Below are positions 1 through 10,880 of a stretch of 64,000 nt of DNA, one piece after another. Every line of letters begins with the position of its first letter. The stretch's first letter is position 1. The stretch is from Ligustrum vulgare (Eukaryota > Streptophyta > Magnoliopsida > Lamiales > Oleaceae), in NCBI GenBank assembly GCA_963555705.1, contig OY743176.1, forward strand, positions 39,478,497 to 39,542,496, written 5' to 3'. A model generated the notes under the pieces. It ran no database searches and was not told the DNA's origin. It saw only the letters and a program-made list of their open reading frames with translations. The translations under genes and the position numbers were made by a program.

Positions 1-852
1 TCGCCTCCGGCCAGGGCGGCCTTAGTTACTGAACAATTTTGGACAGAGGGTTGGGCCGCCTTTTCCTCCGGTGCTACTCCCTCTCGGAAGCTACTCGCTG
101 CCAAGGCTATGAATGCCAGAGCCCTGACCCTCATTGACGAGGTAGAGTCCTCCGTGGAGGTAGCTCAACGGGACAAGAGGGATGCCGAGACTGCTCTCCG
201 CCACGCTGATAATATGCTCAAGGAGATCAATGACCTCAAGGCCCAGCTGTCCATAGCCCGCAAATCTTCTTCAGAAGAGAGGGCTAATGCGAAGCGCCTC
301 CAAGAGGATAATGACAAATTGAAGCATGACCTCCATGCCTCTGAGTCAGACGTGGCAGTCTTGTGCAAGAAATTGGATGATTCCAATCCAGCACAGTCTA
401 TCGCCTCTGAGGCCCTGGCCGTCGCTAATGCAGCCAAGTCGAAGTTAGAAGCTGAAGTGGCAGAAGTAAATGGCAAGCTGGGGAGGGAGCTGGAGGCTAG
501 GAAGAAAGCTGAGGAGGACTACACTTCCCTGGAGAAACATATTGACTCCAGAATTTCTGAGGCCTTGGAGCGTACCATTGCGGCTAGGGTGCAGGAGGTT
601 CTGGGTGAAGAAGTTTCTAAGGCAGTTCAGAACTTCAAGGATACTTTCGAAGATACCCCGGAATACGAGGCTATGCAGAGGGTCTTTGGGAACTTGGGGG
701 CCAGAATGGCCTTAGGGGATGTGAATGAAGCTTTTCCGACATTGGACATGTCCTCCATTGAGGCTTTTTACCCCGAGCCTCAAGATGATCCTGCGGATCC
801 TCTGGGCGTGTCTGATAAAGGCCCCTTGGAAGATGTCCCTCCTCCACAATAA
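1..852 (+). CDS. Antisense coiled-coil ORF of the Tat element (5' end outside window)
   Basis: The frame is open from base 1 to a TAA at 850-852. The first ATG inside the window is at 109, but the upstream codons are also open, so the ORF probably starts further left. About 280 codons are visible. The protein is rich in Glu, Lys, Ala and Leu with long heptad-like stretches (roughly residues 15-180 from the ATG), which predicts a coiled coil. The C-terminus is acidic and proline-rich and ends in PPPQ. It lies in the 3' part of the Tat element and is read in the opposite direction. Antisense ORFs of this kind are known in some plant Tat elements and their function is unknown. Unlike pol it has no stop or frameshift in the visible part. 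No catalytic motif was seen. Confidence 0.7.
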   Translation, partial: SPPARAALVTEQFWTEGWAAFSSGATPSRKLLAAKAMNARALTLIDEVESSVEVAQRDKRDAETALRHADNMLKEINDLKAQLSIARKSSSEERANAKRLQEDNDKLKHDLHASESDVAVLCKKLDDSNPAQSIASEALAVANAAKSKLEAEVAEVNGKLGRELEARKKAEEDYTSLEKHIDSRISEALERTIAARVQEVLGEEVSKAVQNFKDTFEDTPEYEAMQRVFGNLGARMALGDVNEAFPTLDMSSIEAFYPEPQDDPADPLGVSDKGPLEDVPPPQ

Positions 853-1683
853 TCCTCTTCTGCATTTGTTAGCTTTAGTTTTTTGTTTTCTTCTTCTCTT
901 TCTTTTTGTAAGTCCCCCGACACTTCATATTGTACATGTCTCATTTTTATGAATGGAGCAGTTTATTCATATTTTGGTGCAGCAATGTTTTTTCTTTACT
1001 GCTTAAACATGAGTATTTCCAAGTGCGAGTAGTTCGTAATTGTATGACGATATGCGGGTACCTGTAAATGTCTGTAAATGTCTAGTCCCTCAGATTTAAC
1101 GAGCTTAATGCGTTCACGCTTGCTGGTTAAATCTGATGTCGACCAACTTTTGAGCAACTTTTACCTTACATTTAGTAACACCTCTTACAACTTCGCATGA
1201 ACTTCTGTTTGTGGCGTGCCCATTTTCAATCTATAATTTCGACGACGTGCGCTTATGTTTTTACAACAGAAATAATATAGGGACTTTTACGTTTGAATCC
1301 ACAGTATTTAGTACGCATATGTCTTGTGAGCGTTTCGCTTAAGTGTATACATGAAAGTATCAACCACTTTGTGGAAATATTTAGTATTTCGCGCGAAAGA
1401 GCACCCCGTATGTACGAACTAATTTATCGTTTTTAGAACTTTGGTTCATATGATAATGTCTGAGGCACTTACGTCTGAGTTTGTATGGATTTCTTTTGCC
1501 AACACATCCCATTTTTACACAGTGATCGCCGTGTGGGCTTTATAAGAGTCCCTTGTTTTCAACAATTTCATGCATGACGAATACGCATGGCTAATTAGTA
1601 TTTGGTGCAATCCTCATCATAATTAACTAGCGATTTCATACAATCATGTGACAACACTGTGCCTCATTGAAGTGGAATTTGAC
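853..1683. other. Non-coding spacer between antisense ORF and integrase of the Tat element
   Basis: No ORF or recognisable motif was seen. This is the tail-to-tail gap between the plus-strand antisense ORF and the minus-strand pol, so it should contain the 3' ends of any transcripts from both. It holds a short direct repeat of tgtctgtaaa near 1070-1082. Confidence 0.6.
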
Positions 1684-2559
1684 TTATTGAAAATAGCGAC
1701 GAAGGTGATCTGTGTTCCAAGGATTACACAAAGGTACCCCGGATAAATCTTCAATTATATAGGTACCAGGTACCACCTCGGCTTTGATCCTATAAGGGCC
1801 TTCCCAATTGGGACCCAAAGTCCCTACTCCCGGTTCTTGAGTTGAAAGAAGAACCTTTTTTAGGACTAGGTCCCCAATATTAAAGCGTCGCCCTTTCACC
1901 CTTTTATTGTAGTATCGAGCCATCTTTTCCTGGTATCTAGCCATCACCGCTTGAGAGTGGTTCCGTTTTTCCATGAGGAAATCCAAACCGGCCCTTTGTG
2001 CTTCTTCGTTTCTCACTTCGTCGTAGTTAATTTGTCGAAGTGAGGGTACCCCAATTTCGACGGGACATACCGCCTCGGCGCCATATGCTAATGAAAACGG
2101 TGTTTCACCAGTTGCGGTGTGAGAAGTGGTGCGAAGCGCCCATAGCACTTGCGGGAGCTCATCTACCTATGCGTCCTTTTTGGACTTCAACTTCCTTTTC
2201 AGGGTGTTTTTTATGGTCTTGTTCACTGCTTCCACTTGCCCGTTGGCCTGCGGGTGATGTGGAGATGAAAACAGCTTTCTAATTCCCAAATCATCGCACA
2301 ACTCGTCTACGCTTCTGTTTTTAAACTGTTTAGCATTGTCACTAACCAGCGAATGGGGTATACCAAACCGGCATATGATATTCTTCCAAATGAATTTGGT
2401 GGTGTTGGCCTCAGTGATTCTCATAAGTGGTTCAGCCTCGACCCACTTGGTAAAGTAGTCAATTGCTACTATAACAAAGCAATTATTTCCGGCACGCCTA
2501 GGCATAGGACCTATAATATCAACCCCCCATTTTGAAAAAGGCCAAGGGCTGGTCACCAC
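1684..2559 (-). pseudogene. Tat element integrase (two in-frame stops)
   Basis: The core begins with SPWPFSKWGVDIIGPMP. The catalytic triad is present: Asp in GVDIIGPM, Asp in LVSDNAKQF and Glu in GQVEAVNK. The C-terminal part has LGPNWEGPYRI, a GPY/F-type motif, and ends at HLRRYFQ. Two same-frame TAG codons break it. One lies at about 2561-2566, before the core. The other lies at about 2150-2155, where the family normally has a Trp before the LPQVLWALRTT segment. Both can be explained by single transitions. The downstream reading frame is otherwise continuous. Confidence 0.92.
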
Positions 2560-2577
2560 GGTTAGCCTGTGATGTGG

Positions 2578-3708
2578 CTAATGTATTATGTTTGCGTGTC
2601 TTTGGCATTTATCACACTTGCGCACAAAGTCATGAGAGTCCTTTCGCATAGTGGGCCAAAAATACCCCTGTTTGAGGGCTTTCCGAGCTAGCGATAGTGC
2701 CCCGGCATGGTTGCCACATATACCTTCATGGATTTCCCTCATTACATATCGCCCTTCCTCAGGCCCAACACATCTCAACAACGGGGAGGTGAAACTCCGT
2801 TTATAGAGTAGATCATCCAAGAGCACGAAATTTGCAGCATACCTTTGCAATTTCCGAGCTGCTTCCGGCTCATTTGGCACTGTCTGGTGCCTCAAATATG
2901 CAATCAGCGGATTCATCCAGGATCTCTCTTCCTCTACCGTCAAAATCTCTGGTCCCGGCTCAATAGAGGAGGTCGACATGCGCTCAACCGGGATCAGATT
3001 ATATAGCTCCGCATCACTGCTGCTTACTAGTTTGGACAGAGTATCAGCGTTGGAGTTTTTTGTCCTAGGGATGTGCTGCAATTCCATTTCTTCAAAGTGC
3101 ACCGCCAAATCTCTTACTTTCTTCAAGTAAGCAATCATAGAAGGTTCTTTGGCAAAATATTGCCCATTGAATTGATTTACAACGAGCTGCGAATCGCTGT
3201 TCCCCACTATGGATTTGATCTTCAAAGCTTTGGCAAGTCTTAACCCAGCTAACAACGCCTCGTACTCAGCAACGTTGTTCGAGGCTTTGAACTCAAAGCG
3301 AATTGCGCTATGTAGTTTGAACCCTTCTGGGCTTATTAGTAATATGCCCGCACCGGATCGCTCCTTAGCCGAGGACCCATCAACAAATAATTTCCACTCC
3401 TGGTTATCATCTGTGTTATCAACCATTTCGACCTCCGGTGGGTGGGTGAATTCGACTACGAAGTCAGCCAAGGCTTGGCCTTTTATTGCAGTCCGAGGCG
3501 CATAGTGTATGTCAAACTGGCTGATTTCTATCGCCCATTTCAGTAACCTCCCTAATATATCTGGTTTTTGCAACACTTGTCTCATGGGAAAGTTGGTGAG
3601 CACGTGTATGGAGTGTGCCTGAAAGTAGGGACGAAGTTTGCGAGAAGCGGTGAGTAGTGAGAGGGCAAGTTTCTCCATATCTGGGTAGCGTGTCTCCGCA
3701 TTTAGCAT
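2578..3708 (-). pseudogene. Tat element dual RNase H region and integrase zinc-binding part
   Basis: This 376-residue segment joins three parts. Residues about 1-75 are the end of the usual Ty3 RNase H (LRPYFQAHSIHVLT, GRLLKWAIE). Residues about 105-230 are a second RNase H of the archaeal type, with acidic residues in KLFVDGSS, NVAEYEALLAGL, GNSDSQLV and NADTLS. Residues about 320-376 are the integrase HHCC domain (EIHEGICGNHAG, then CDKCQRH). The first domain looks degenerate while the second keeps its acidic residues, the pattern known for Tat elements. It is out of frame with the RT by a one-base loss around 3705, and ends at a TAG that separates it from the integrase core. Confidence 0.93.
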
Positions 3709-4673
3709 GCTTTGCTCACGTAATATACTGGAAATTGATTCCCCTCCTCTTCCCTGACCAACACGGAGCTAACAGCCTCCTTGGACACAGCCAAATACAA
3801 GTAGAGAGGCTCGCCAGCCTTTGGCTTTGATAGCAATGGGGGTCGCCCCAAGGATGTTTTCAGGTCGGCGAAGGCCTGCTTACACTCCGGTGTCCACTGG
3901 AATCGTTTCCCCCCTTTTAGGATCCTAAAAAACGGCAAGCATTTGTCTGTGGATTTGGAGACGAATCGATTCAAGGCTGCAATTCTTCCCGTTAAGCTTT
4001 GCACCTCCTTTGGATTTCGAGGCGATTGCATGTTTAACAAAGCATTGATTTTGTCGGGATTAGCTTCGATTCCTCTTTTATTCACCATGAACCCAAGAAA
4101 TTTTCCAGATGCTACTCCAAATGCACATTTCGCTGGGTTGAGCTTCATTCGATATTTCCTCAAAACATCAAAGGCCTCTGACAAATGGCGGATATGATCC
4201 GCGGCGACCATGCTTTTGACCAACATGTCATCAACATACACCTCCATGGTGTTTCCCAATTGTTTTACAAACATGCGATTTACTAGCCTCTGATAGGTAG
4301 CTCCTGCATTTTTCAAGCCGAACGTCATTGCTCTGTAGCAATAGAGTCCTCTATCTGTTATAAACGAGGTATGCTCCTCGTCCGATTCGTACATGGGGAT
4401 CTGATTGTATCCGAAGTAAGCATCCATGAAGCTAAGCAGCTCATGCCCTGCTGTAGAGTCAACCAACTGATCGATCCGGGGCAGTGGGAAGCTGTCTTTT
4501 GGACGTGCCTGGTTCAAGTTCGAAAAATCAATACATACTCTAAGCTTCCCATTGTGTTTTGGTACCAAAACAGGGTTTGATACCCACTTCGGATAGCGCG
4601 ATTCTCTGATGAAGCCATTTTTCAATAGCTTCGTGACCTCGTCTTTCAAGGCCTCATACTTGTCCGAACTCAT
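3702..4673 (-). pseudogene. Tat element reverse transcriptase
   Basis: RT fingers and palm are continuous over about 320 residues. Visible motifs include SNPVLVPKHNGKLRVCIDF, FPLPRIDQLVD, MTFGLKNAGATYQ and the catalytic YVDDMLVKS box with both aspartates intact. The first RNase H starts at its C-terminus (LYLYLAVSKEAVSSVLV). The frame is lost at YYVSKAC, where one base seems to be missing before the next segment. An in-frame TGA at about 4701-4703 separates it from the protease side, and the frame is open between that stop and the Met used here. Confidence 0.95.
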
Positions 4674-4703
4674 AGGTCTTCTCTTCTGCCTATGCCCAGG
4701 GCT

Positions 4704-5720
4704 TCATGGATCAATCTGGAGTCTGTGACAGGCCTCCTTAGGATCGATCCCAACCATGTCGCCGTGCTTCCATGCGAATACATCGAGATTTTCAAGTAAG
4801 AAGCTCTTCATTTGATTTTTGTATTCAATTGGTGAATCCAATCCGATCTGCAATTCCTTGATCGGATCAAGCGGGTCTACGCCGAAGCATTCTAGCCTTT
4901 CGGCTGGAGTGGAGTAATTGTCTCCTACCATTCTTGGGTCCAGATCTTCCAGGTCCTCTTCTAATGTCATCTTGACATCTTTTGTTCCAGAAAGCTCTTC
5001 ACCCAATCTTTCAGGGTCTGGAGCAGCCTCTGCCATAGCTACATCGCTAATCATGTTCAAGCTTCGATCTTGAAACTTTCGGATTGCGTTCGTGTAACAG
5101 GCCCGCGACTCGGTTTGGCTCCCTCTCACAGTCACAACACCATGTTCTGTGGGGAACTTCATGCAAATGTACTTTGTATGCGTTGCAGCCCCTAAGTCAA
5201 TGAGACCGGGCCTCCCAATTGAGCCATGATAAGAGGAGATTTTGTCCACCACCAAAAATTCCATAGGGATTCTGGAAATGGCTGGTGCTTGCCCTACTTC
5301 AGTCAGTAGGGTTATGGATCCTCTGAGGGTTATGCTATCTCCTGTGAACCCATATATTGGGTCAGGGACTGGGATGAGTGGAGCATTGATCCCCATTTTA
5401 TCGAAAGTTACCCGGTAAAGTACATTTACCGAGGCATCGTCGTCTACCATCATCCGTGATAATCCATTCTGAGCTACCACCACCCTGATAACCAATGCGT
5501 CGTTGTGTGGAAAGTGCACCCCAATGGCATCGTCTTGCGTGAATGTGATGGATTCCGTCCGAGGCATCCCAACAGGATGTGAATGAATATGATAATTCAC
5601 GTTGGCAGGCTGTTTGGCCTCCCTTATATACCTTTTCTGGGAGTTGTTGGTGCTCCCACCCGGGTGGGGGCCTCCCAGTATCGTGTCGATTTCACGAATG
5701 GGGAGGTCGGCCACAGGCAC
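4704..5720 (-). pseudogene. Tat element aspartic protease and linker
   Basis: The segment contains IREIDTILGGPHPGG, a typical Tat pre-protease stretch, and then a retropepsin-like active-site loop that reads MMVDDDASVNVLY. Families of this type normally have Asp-Thr/Ser-Gly-Ala/Ser at that point; here the glycine position is Asp, so the enzyme is probably inactive. The C-terminal linker (residues about 260-338) leads to HRLQIDP and an in-frame TGA. Relative to gag there is at least one frame change between 5836 and 5720. A 78-codon frame at 5860-5624 may carry part of the original link. Confidence 0.85.
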
Positions 5721-5835
5721 AGGTGGCTCCCGTGTATCTTTAGCATGCGCCGAGGTGGTATCTTGGCCCCTATTCTTGTCTCTTTGACGATTGTCAATTC
5801 TTTCCTTAGTTGAGTTCTTCCACGGAGCTCTCCTA

Positions 5836-7656
5836 TCAGCTCGGTTGAACTTCTGACCACCAGTTTTCTGGGTTCTCCCTGTGTCTAGGGGAAAATCTCC
5901 CCCCTCCCCTTCTCCCCTGGGCTTTTTGGCTAGCTAGCATGTGAATTTCCCTGCAATCCTCCGTTGCATGGCCGTAATATCTGTGATAGGCGCAGTAAGC
6001 CCCAATCATGGGTTGTTTTCCACTTCGGCCGCTTTCCGCTCTTCCTTGAGCCGTGAGGGGATTTTGAGAAGGGGTGTTAGAGTGTAAGTGAGGGATAGCT
6101 TCCGTGATTTCTGCTGCAAAGCTAGATCCCGTCCCCGGAAATGGACGAGGCGCGCCACCTCGGCTACCGCCGATCCTATCCTTGTTTCCTCCCTTTTTTA
6201 GGTCCGCTTCATTGGAATATCCAAGGTTGTATCTCCCTTGGGGGTGATTATCTCTGGCCCTAGCCATTTCCTCTTATACAATCTCTTCCTTCATCAGGTC
6301 TACCAGGGTATTGTAATCCCTTGGTTTCCTGCTCCGGACATCCCTCCAAAACATGCTGGTCATATCTAGCCCTCCTTTTAGGGCGGAAAACATCTCCGCT
6401 TCTGTGATATTTTCGCAGATATGCATTTCTTCAGTAAATCTAGCTAGGTAACTTTTCAGAGATTCGTCCCTTCCTTGCCTCAGATCCTGAAGGCGCTGGA
6501 GTGGGAGTTGACCAGGCCTGGAAGAAACAAAGTCATTCTTAAAAGCAGTTTTCATGTCCCTCCAACTGTGGATGCTGTCGGGAGGGAGTTTTTTATACCA
6601 TCGTATGGCACTTCCCTCAAGGGTTAAAGCAAAAGCTTTACATTTCAGTGCCGGGGTGGCCCCGGCTATTTCCATGCTGGCGCGGTAATTTAACAGGTGA
6701 TCATCAGGGTCACCTCGGCCAGAGTATTTTGCTATTTCTTGCATCTCAAAGTCATGGGGGACGGGGCATCTACGGAGGCCCTCTGTGAAGGGACTTACTT
6801 CCTCTTCGTCATCCAACTCGTATGACGGCAGCTCGCTGTTCTCGTCGTGACCGGAATACTCCGGGTCACGGTATTGGCCATAGAGCGGCGGAGCGTGCTC
6901 CTGCCTTTGTGGTGGTGGAACGCAGCCGTAGTTTGGCCTTTCATGGCTCTGTAATTCGTTACGTGGATTAGTCCGAACTGCTTCAGGTCTTCTTTCTTGC
7001 CTATTCCTAGGCTCATGTACTGATGCCATCCTTTCTCCCCTCATACCTTATTGGTCCCTGTACATTTGATCCTGCGATAAGGCTTCTTCAGCACGTCGCT
7101 CGCGCCTATTTCTAGGCTCTGCGGCATTATTCTGACCTGGGTCCGTTTGTCCCCGTCGTTGTCCCCTGAATAACCCTCCTATTCGGCTGAAAACACTGCC
7201 GGATTTTGCGGGAGAAGCCTCCCTACGTCTAGCTGGGAGTGGGTTTTGTTCCCCATGCGTCTCATGTTCTGGGTCTCTCTCGTAGAAGGGCTCAGATTCC
7301 ACTTCGGCGTATGCCTGCGGGTCCTGATAGTAATAAGATACAGTGGCCGCCTCGGATGGTGAATAATGTGGCTGTGAGTATTGCTGAGGCATCACGGGTT
7401 CGTTCACAGCATACCCTCTGGCCATAAAGGCATTCATTGCAGCAGTCTGTTCTATTTGCTGCCTCTGCATCTCCAGCATTTGGGCCGCCATAAGTGTCAT
7501 GTCTCGCATCATGCGGCGATTTCGGTGCCGGAGAGGTGGATTAGGTTGTGCCACTTCCTCGTTGGCGTTTTCATGGACTTCTTGAGGAACTTCGTCCTCG
7601 CTGTGTCGGTCACTTCTTCCCCTACGAGGGTTAACATCACCGTCACTTTCATTCAT
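5836..7656 (-). pseudogene. Tat element gag
   Basis: Three pieces in the same frame, separated by TAA codons near 7045-7047 and 6271-6273, make up gag. The first (7656-7048) is a charged N-terminus. The second (7044-6274) holds the gag core with LTLEGSAIRWYKKLPPDSI, LPLQRLQDLRQGRDESLKSY and ARFTEEMH. The third (6267-5836) holds a zinc knuckle of the CxxHxxxGHxTxxC form (CAYHRYYGHATEDC), common in Tat and Athila gag. The start is the first ATG after the leader repeats. No capsid function can be expected with these stops. Confidence 0.9.
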
Positions 7657-7699
7657 GTTTCAGAAGAGTTTCTGGTCTTAGATTGCTTTTCAAGGATAG

Positions 7700-8157
7700 A
7701 TAGACCTTTGTCTCGCTGTTTCAAGCCTTTTCCAAGGTTGTTAAACTTATGTTTCAAAGTTCTTTACCTTTTTCAAGGGTGTTTAAACTTATGTTTCAAA
7801 GTTCTTTACCTTTTTCAAGGGTGTTTAAACTTATGCTTCAAAGTTCTTTACCTTTTTCAAGGTTATTGCACTTATATTTCAGTCAAGGTTAACGGACTTG
7901 TCTTTCAAAGCTTTTACCTTTTTCAAGGCCAACCAGCTTATCTTTCGAAGCTCCTACCTTTTTCAAGGCCAATCAGCTTATCTTTCAAAGCTCCTACCTT
8001 TTTCAAGGCCAACCAGCTTATCTTTCAAAGCTCCTACCTTTTTCAAGGCCAATCAGCTTATCTTTTAAAGCTCCTACCTTTTTCAAGGCCAACCAGCTTA
8101 TCTTTCAAAACTCCTACCTTTTTCAAGGCCAATCAGCTTATCTTTCAAAGCTCTTTG
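7700..8157 (-). repeat. Leader minisatellite of the Tat element (42-bp and 40-bp units)
   Basis: Two successive tandem arrays lie between the primer-binding site and gag. Units starting at 7751, 7793 and 7835 are 42 bp apart and share tttcaaagttctttaccttt. Units starting at 7931, 7971, 8011, 8051, 8091 and 8131 are exactly 40 bp apart and share agctcctacctttttcaagg. The 40-bp units alternate aaccagctta and aatcagctta, which suggests that an 80-bp pair was the unit of later duplication. Confidence 0.92.
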
Positions 8158-8258
8158 CAGTTATCCGCTCTATTGTAAGAGGTTATTCGTCCTTTTTCAG
8201 GACTACCTTTCTATGTGTGGCTTTTTACCATGTGTTTTCGTAGTTAGCAGTATGGCTT

Positions 8259-8274
8259 CCCACAGACGGCGCCA
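8259..8274 (-). other. Primer-binding site of the Tat element
   Basis: On the minus strand the sequence right after the LTR reads TGGCGCCGTCTGTGGG, the primer-binding site seen in many plant Ty3 elements. Its first nine bases match the 3' end complement of plant tRNA-Asp. It sits three bases from the LTR end at 8278. Confidence 0.85.
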
Positions 8275-8277
8275 AAA

Positions 8278-8938
8278 TGTTGACCACAAAATCCGGATGG
8301 ACCTTGGACCAACACGTCTCAGCTCCTCCCTCTTGAACACGTGGATCTCCTGCGCACTGTGACAAACAATCAGTTTACAAAGGGGGCCGAGGTGGTTCCC
8401 GTTTGCACTCCGATGCCTAAGTCAATACTCATTTTAGGCAAATATATATTGGGTGCGGGAAATATAAATGTGTAGAAGAGAGAAAAGGGAGTGAGAGAAA
8501 TATAGAGTTAAGAGTGAGAAATTGCTAACCCTTTACTTGGAGACGATTGTGCTTCATTTATAGTGGAACTTCTTGTCTCGGATTGCGACACGTGGCATAC
8601 TTTACACTTGTCATCACCCTAGCTTATGGATGTGACAATCTTGCTTTTCAACCGTAATCATTGCTACATTTCGTAGGGGATGGGCGCCTGTCACGTCTGG
8701 GTACAGGCAGTGTCCCATCACTGACTCTATCTCTCTCTTCTGGTCAGCGCCATAAAGCGCCCCGGCTGAGTATAAAGCACATTGGCTAGGGCGTTAACCA
8801 GGTCGGCTAAAGAGGTTTGCTTGACATAACACCTCGGCATTCATCCCAAGGTGATATTTTAGGCCTTAGCTGTGGGTCAAGGTCCGTTGGGCCTTCGTTG
8901 GTGGGTCACTGTACCCTTCTTTGGGCCCGGATTCAACA
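8278..8938 (-). repeat. 5' LTR of the Tat element (661 bp)
   Basis: The plus-strand ends are TGTTGA and TCAACA, a perfect 6-bp terminal inverted repeat. The inner end abuts the primer-binding site. On the minus strand CTATAAAT (8563-8556) is a good TATA box for element transcription, and a second AT-rich stretch lies at 8441-8450. The flanking five bases outside are acatg; the matching TSD copy is not in the window. Confidence 0.88.
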
Positions 8939-10566
8939 ACATGAATGATTTAAAAATTCCATATATGTATCCCCATTTACTTTACTTTCCAGAACATTCA
9001 AACTTTTCAAACTTTCACTTAACATTTCAAAACTTTCACTTCATTTCCATCGTGAGCTCACTTGTTGTATTTTCTAGTCAATCAAATAACAGTAGGCAAT
9101 TCTTATTTGGAACCAGATTAATTTTCACATTTCCAACTCAAAGCGGCTCATTACATTCGGGTACGCCGGTCCCCCGCGTCCCATTTCTCACTCGCATCTT
9201 TCATGACATAGAAGTACACTCATTCTTTCTTGAAAACTTGGGATACATAACTTTTGACAAAATTTGCACTTTGACGCGTTCCTTTCATTAAAACATTTGA
9301 CTTTCCCATTTCGATGTCAATGCATGCTTAATGATACAATGACATGATAACGTGCATACTTGAACATTTCTTTAAATACACATAATTGCATATGGTAGAC
9401 CAAAAGCATTAGAATTCCGTAATTAACACTAATGTCAATTAAGCACATAATTCCACATTGAACATTCAACTTTGCTGAGAGAAGGGGAAGTTTACTTACT
9501 TGACGTACTTAGCAGTTACCGTTATCTGGATTTGCAAGTGGAGGAATATCGGCTGCCCGTGACGTCAATGTACCAAAACCCTAGTTGTACACATTCATTT
9601 AATAAAATATACTTATAGTTCAAAATCACATTTTATACTCTAAGCAAGGTTAAAACTTCTATTTCATTCACAATTTAATCCCAAACGTGACCTTACGCTA
9701 GGTCCAATACACAACACCATATTCGAAATAAGATGTCAATTTCAATGTACTTTAGAAAGCTTTTCTTATCTATTAATTCAAACTCAAATTAAGAATTATA
9801 GAACTTAAGTTTACCAAATTATTCAATTAATATTCTAAATATTAATAAATTTGAAAATCTCAAATTAACTCAACATTCAAAAATTTCAATTAAACTAAGT
9901 GAAATTACAACCCTAACCGTTCGGAAATCCGAAATTCTCAATTTACCCAAACTAGTAGAAACTCAATTAAAAAGAACTCAAAATTAAAGGAAGTATTTTT
10001 TTTTTTTTTTCAAAAATTCTAAATTTGAAAATTATCATTATACTTCAAACTTTAACCAAATAATTAAAAAAGCTATAATTTTATAATTCGACTTTACTAA
10101 ATTACAAAACAATCAAAAATTTTAACTATTAATAAATATGAAAAATTAAATGGAATTTCCACTTTTAAGAATCAAGGTGAACTAATTTTTCAGCTCCTAC
10201 ATTTTGAAATTTGGAAATTAGTACACATTTAAAATTTTATTCTAAACTTTGAAATTATAAAGATAATTCCAAATTAACTAACCGAAATCAATTATCAGTT
10301 ACACTAATTAGAACTAAATTTCCTAAATTCGAAAATACATTACAATTCCAATTTAGTTATAAACTCAATAAAATCAATTAATTCAATGAATCCACAAATC
10401 TGAAATTATACAATATACATATATAATCTTACATATCTCCAATCTCAAATAAAAATTTAAAAATTCAAAAATCTAATTAAGCCCCAAATCTGAAATTCAT
10501 TCATATACTGTGCAAGATCCATATATATATTGAAATCTGAAAATCTACTGTGAAATTACACGTCCA

Positions 10567-10581
10567 TATACATACATACAT

Positions 10582-10619
<38 letters not shown>

Positions 10620-10844
10620 CCATGAGCATTACTAACCCCCAAATTAACGGTATAATTCAAAATTAGGTAAGCTTAAATCTGAAAAATATGAGAAATAACA
10701 CACATTTACATACACTCACAATATATACACACATATACATATACATAGTGATTTCTCGTGTGTAAAACCACGAAATTGTGAGCGTCCATGTGTGCGTAGT
10801 TACTGTGTGTGTGTGCGTGTATTGCTGCGGGAAAAAGAAAGGGA

Positions 10845-10879
<35 letters not shown>

Positions 10880-10880
10880 A
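10567..10880. repeat. Microsatellite cluster (TACA)n, (CA)n and (GT)n
   Basis: A run of catacata units passes into cacaca near 10600-10619. A gtgtgt run of about 30 bp occupies 10846-10878. CA on one side and GT on the other of a 230-bp gap could fold back into a weak hairpin. Confidence 0.9.

Larger units (their letters stand above)
1..8938 (-). mobile_element. Ty3/gypsy retrotransposon, Tat lineage, decayed, left end outside window
   Basis: A large LTR retrotransposon lies on the minus strand. Going down the coordinates it has an LTR (8938-8278), a primer-binding site (8274-8259), a minisatellite leader, gag, protease, reverse transcriptase, two RNase H domains, integrase, a non-coding spacer, and an ORF on the opposite strand that runs off the left edge. 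The order PR-RT-RH-INT places it in Ty3. A second, archaeal-type RNase H after the first is the known hallmark of the plant Tat lineage, and antisense ORFs between pol and the 3' LTR are known in some Tat elements. At least five in-frame stops and three frame changes break the coding part, so it cannot be autonomous. The 3' LTR is not in the window, so no TSD can be tested. Confidence 0.93.

Noticed and set aside
7700..8157. Possible CRISPR-like array
   Set aside because: Units are contiguous without unique spacers, lie in a plant retroelement leader and show minisatellite alternation.
7381..8178. Plus-strand 265-codon ORF with a repeated LFQG-type peptide
   Set aside because: It is the shadow of the minisatellite leader and antisense gag of the Tat element. 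The periodic peptide comes from the 40/42-bp DNA repeat.
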